Below, piece after piece: positions 47,697 to 48,024 of a stretch of DNA of 48,024 nt. The position numbers and the translations under genes are program-made. Source of the DNA: a virus; the IMG/VR virus record IMGVR_UViG_3300028610_003703, positions 1 through 48,024 of that record; one strand, written 5' to 3'. Each line of letters starts with the position of its first letter. Position 1 is the first letter of the stretch. Below the pieces are notes generated by a model, which saw nothing but the letters and a program-made list of their open reading frames with translations, did not search any database and was not told the origin of the DNA.

Positions 47697-48024
47697 TCCT
47701 CAGCCTCCTCCATCTGTTCCTGAACCCAGGTTTTCCAACTCTTGTGGGAGAGAGAGGGATTGGGATCCAGAATCAATCGTCGGGGTTTTCCGTGATCCTC
47801 AGGCCAGACCCAATCATATTTCCAGCCATCCTCTACAAAGTACCCGCAGGTACTGGAGCAAAGAGGTTTTCCTCCCAATGCCTTGATAAAGGCCAGGGCC
47901 TCATCCCAGTCATTGATGGGATCCCCCGTATAAAAGATGAGTTTGCTCTTTTCCCAGGCCGGACCGTTTTTCTTGCTGGGATATACTTCCCAACCCTTGT
48001 AAACTTCGGCGGGATCTTCCCCCA
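47693..48024 (-). CDS. Partial hypothetical protein, cut by the right edge
   Basis: The leftward frame is open from the stop at 47693 to the window end, giving at least 110 residues. The N-terminus lies beyond the window. The visible part has GWEVYPSKKNGPAWE, KLIFYTGDPINDWDEAL and WKYDWVWPEDHGKPRR. The TGDP...D..DALAFIKALGG pattern suggests a Rossmann-like alpha-beta fold, which is a guess. A TTG at 47878 is unlikely to be the true start because the frame extends well beyond it. Confidence 0.65.
   Translation of the reverse strand, partial: GEDPAEVYKGWEVYPSKKNGPAWEKSKLIFYTGDPINDWDEALAFIKALGGKPLCSSTCGYFVEDGWKYDWVWPEDHGKPRRLILDPNPSLSHKSWKTWVQEQMEEAEE

Noticed and set aside
1-48024. Prophage or temperate module, tRNA genes, insertion sequences
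   Set aside because: I saw no integrase, excisionase, repressor or att-like repeat, no tRNA-like cloverleaf and no transposase.

Overview
This window looks like a large part of the genome of a tailed double-stranded DNA phage with a siphovirus (long, non-contractile tail) plan. One rightward block of about 35 kb (1900-36915) carries, in canonical order: terminase small and large subunits, portal, protease/scaffold, DUF2190-type decoration protein, major capsid protein, fibre and spike genes, head-tail connectors, tail terminator, tube protein, a frameshifted tail chaperone pair, a 982-residue tape measure, tail tip proteins and a lysis-like group. A single tube gene without a sheath gene argues against a myovirus. 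The DNA is AT-rich, most genes have clear AGGAG-type ribosome sites, and many genes overlap by ATGA or TAATG. The host cannot be named; strong Shine-Dalgarno use argues against Bacteroidetes. I see no integrase, repressor, polymerase, tRNA or CRISPR array.

Layout: 1-1822 leftward small genes, including a DUF932-like protein. 1900-5556 packaging and portal. 5513-8549 a sugar cassette (glycosyltransferase, PglD-like acyltransferase, DegT-type aminotransferase) set inside the head genes. 8542-11508 capsid. 11549-19708 fibres, two pectate-lyase-like spikes sharing one N-terminal anchor, and a protein with 22 tandem repeats. 19713-21526 a secreted protein, a small gene with its own promoter and a second glycosyltransferase. 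21523-33633 connector and tail. 33651-34454 a sulfotransferase-like protein. 34438-36915 membrane proteins around a glycosidase-like protein. 36951-37791 two leftward genes. 37892-43891 a rightward run of small accessory genes (GIY-YIG protein, SLOG/DUF2493 protein, winged helix, membrane proteins). 44177-45054 leftward small genes. 45055-46380 a 1.3 kb gene-poor region full of direct and inverted repeats. 46381-48024 a leftward operon whose first gene runs off the right edge.

Two themes stand out. First, genes for making, transferring and possibly sulfating sugars are distributed through the virion operon, which suggests that the phage chemically decorates its own particle or its host surface. 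Second, an identical 10-mer, TCTTGCTATA, lies upstream of four genes outside the late block, and the gene-poor region at 45.1-46.4 kb holds helically phased repeats, nested inverted repeats and a possible RNA switch, making it the best candidate here for a replication origin or control centre.
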